The position numbers and the translations under genes are program-made. A stretch of DNA of 15,554 nucleotides. Origin: Actinomycetes bacterium. Lineage in GTDB: Bacteria; Actinomycetota; Acidimicrobiia; Acidimicrobiales; RAAP-2. This document shows, piece by piece, positions 14,893 to 15,554 of this stretch; positions within the stretch are counted from its first letter, which is position 1, and the number at the start of each line of letters is the position of its first letter. Location of the stretch: contig JAJXTB010000059.1 in assembly GCA_021784205.1 (NCBI GenBank), positions 1-15,554 of the forward strand, in the 5' to 3' direction. The notes under the pieces are model-generated. The model was not told where the DNA came from, ran no database searches, and saw only the letters and a program-made list of their open reading frames with translations.

Positions 14893-14897
14893 TGGCG

Positions 14898-15140
14898 ATG
14901 GGCACCGAATGGATGGCTGACGGCAAGTGTCGCGAGTACCCCGCGGGTACGTTCTTCCCTCGCGACGGCATCGGAGTCATCCGCGCCCAGAAGATCTGCG
15001 CCACCTGTCCCGTAGTGGGCCAATGCCTCGAGTACGCGCTGGCCAACCACGTCGACCACGGCGTGTGGGGCGGCAAGAGCGAGCGCGAGCGCCGTCGCCT
15101 GGCACGTTCGCGGCGTCGCTCGGCATCAAATCCCAGCTAA
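14898..15140 (+). CDS. WhiB-family iron-sulfur transcription regulator
   Basis: The 80-residue protein has the four WhiB cysteines: Cys11, Cys34, Cys37 and Cys43 (C-x22-C-x2-C-x5-C), expected to hold a [4Fe-4S] cluster. The glycine-turn motif GVWGGKSERERRRL (56-69) follows, then a basic tail for DNA and sigma-factor contacts. WhiB proteins act in the cytoplasm with the primary sigma factor and sense redox or nitric oxide, or control division and development. The tail (ARSRRRSASNPS) has no RGRP AT-hook, so it is not WhiB7-like; the subfamily is otherwise unclear. ATG at 14898 is chosen for its ribosome site and because it places the first Cys at the usual distance from the start. A formimidoyltransferase gene starts at the very next base after its TAA. 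Confidence 0.95.
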   Translation: MGTEWMADGKCREYPAGTFFPRDGIGVIRAQKICATCPVVGQCLEYALANHVDHGVWGGKSERERRRLARSRRRSASNPS

Positions 15141-15554
15141 GTGTTCGAATGCGTCCTCAACCTCTCCGAGGGACGGCGCCTCGACGTCCTTGACGCGTTG
15201 AGTGACGCGGCGGGAGAGTCGCTGCGCGACCGCCACGCCGACGCGTTCCATCACCGCAGCGTCTTCACGTTGATCAACGACGCCGACCAACTCGTGGCCG
15301 ACGTGCGCAATCTGATCGACGTTGCCCTCACGCAACTCGACTTGACCAGTCACCAAGGCGTGCATCCGCGCTTTGGCGTCGTCGACGTTGTGCCCTTCGT
15401 CGCGCTCGACGCGCGCGAGGCGCCACGGGCCTGCGCGCTGCGCGACGACACCGCGCACTGGCTGGCCGCGACCCACGACGTGCCCGTCTTCTTCTACGGA
15501 CCGCTCGAGGGCGGCGAGCGATCGCTGCCCGAGGTGCGCCGACGGGCCTTTCGC
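15141..15554 (+). CDS. Glutamate formimidoyltransferase, N-terminal part (cut by window edge)
   Basis: An open frame of 138 codons runs to the window end with no stop. It starts at GTG immediately after the WhiB TAA. The translation shows the formiminotransferase N-domain landmarks: ECVLNLSEGRR (3-13; family CxPNFSEGR), HHRSVFTL (37-44) and HQGVHPRFGVVDVVPFVAL (71-89), in which His75 corresponds to the catalytic His of the mammalian enzyme, then VPVFFYGPLEGGERSLPEVRR. The enzyme moves a formimino (or formyl) group between formiminoglutamate and tetrahydrofolate in the cytoplasm, linking histidine breakdown and one-carbon metabolism. It appears slightly shorter at the front than typical members. 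Whether a cyclodeaminase domain follows cannot be seen. Confidence 0.88.
   Translation, partial: MFECVLNLSEGRRLDVLDALSDAAGESLRDRHADAFHHRSVFTLINDADQLVADVRNLIDVALTQLDLTSHQGVHPRFGVVDVVPFVALDAREAPRACALRDDTAHWLAATHDVPVFFYGPLEGGERSLPEVRRRAFR

Noticed and set aside
14814..14897. Longer WhiB forms starting at 14814 or at the ATG at 14874
   Set aside because: Neither has a ribosome site, and the first cysteine would sit further from the N-terminus than in most WhiB proteins.
14898..15140. Assignment as WhiB7
   Set aside because: The neighbourhood hints at it, but the RGRP AT-hook typical of WhiB7 is absent.

Overview
The window is high-GC chromosomal DNA from an actinobacterium. The evidence is a WhiB regulator, a UPF0182 membrane protein, a YlbL-like PDZ/Lon-type protease, a DUF2342-type zincin relative and frequent GTG starts. 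The gene set and the diverged paralogues suggest Acidimicrobiia or a close relative, but that rank is an inference. I see no transposase, integrase, CRISPR array, rRNA gene or origin. A formylmethionine initiator tRNA lies near the left edge.

Layout. Positions 1-280 have no convincing gene: an AT-rich stretch with an 8-bp inverted repeat, then structured GC-rich DNA ending in a strong hairpin terminator. The initiator tRNA (minus strand) follows. From 430 to 4662 a two-gene minus-strand operon encodes a secreted OmpA-domain protein and a beta-propeller/PKD protein with a polytopic membrane domain. From 4799 to 10598 a second minus-strand operon runs PDZ/Lon protease, then a DivIVA-like coiled-coil protein with a phage MuF-like C-terminus, then UPF0182. 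Divergent from it is a small HEAT-repeat protein, which meets an MreB-like actin homologue tail to tail. Divergent from that, on the plus strand, are an HtrA-like membrane protein and a DUF2342-like protein. A conserved small protein of unknown function (minus) and a WhiB gene (plus) start back to back, and the window ends inside a glutamate formimidoyltransferase gene that begins right after the WhiB stop codon.

How it fits together. UPF0182, PDZ/Lon protease, DUF2342 protein and a WhiB gene also lie close together in mycobacteria (the Rv3193c-Rv3195 region, with whiB7 nearby, from memory). Here that neighbourhood carries extra genes: the DivIVA/MuF fusion, HEAT, MreB-like and HtrA-like proteins. 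Three neighbouring products look like enzymes that have lost catalytic residues: the MreB-like protein lacks the phosphate-2 Asp, the HtrA-like protein lacks the catalytic Ser and the canonical His, and the DUF2342-like protein lacks HExxH. The PDZ/Lon protease keeps its Ser/Lys dyad. Most products are membrane, secreted or cytoskeletal, so I infer a cell-envelope or growth-related locus. The sequence does not prove that they act together.
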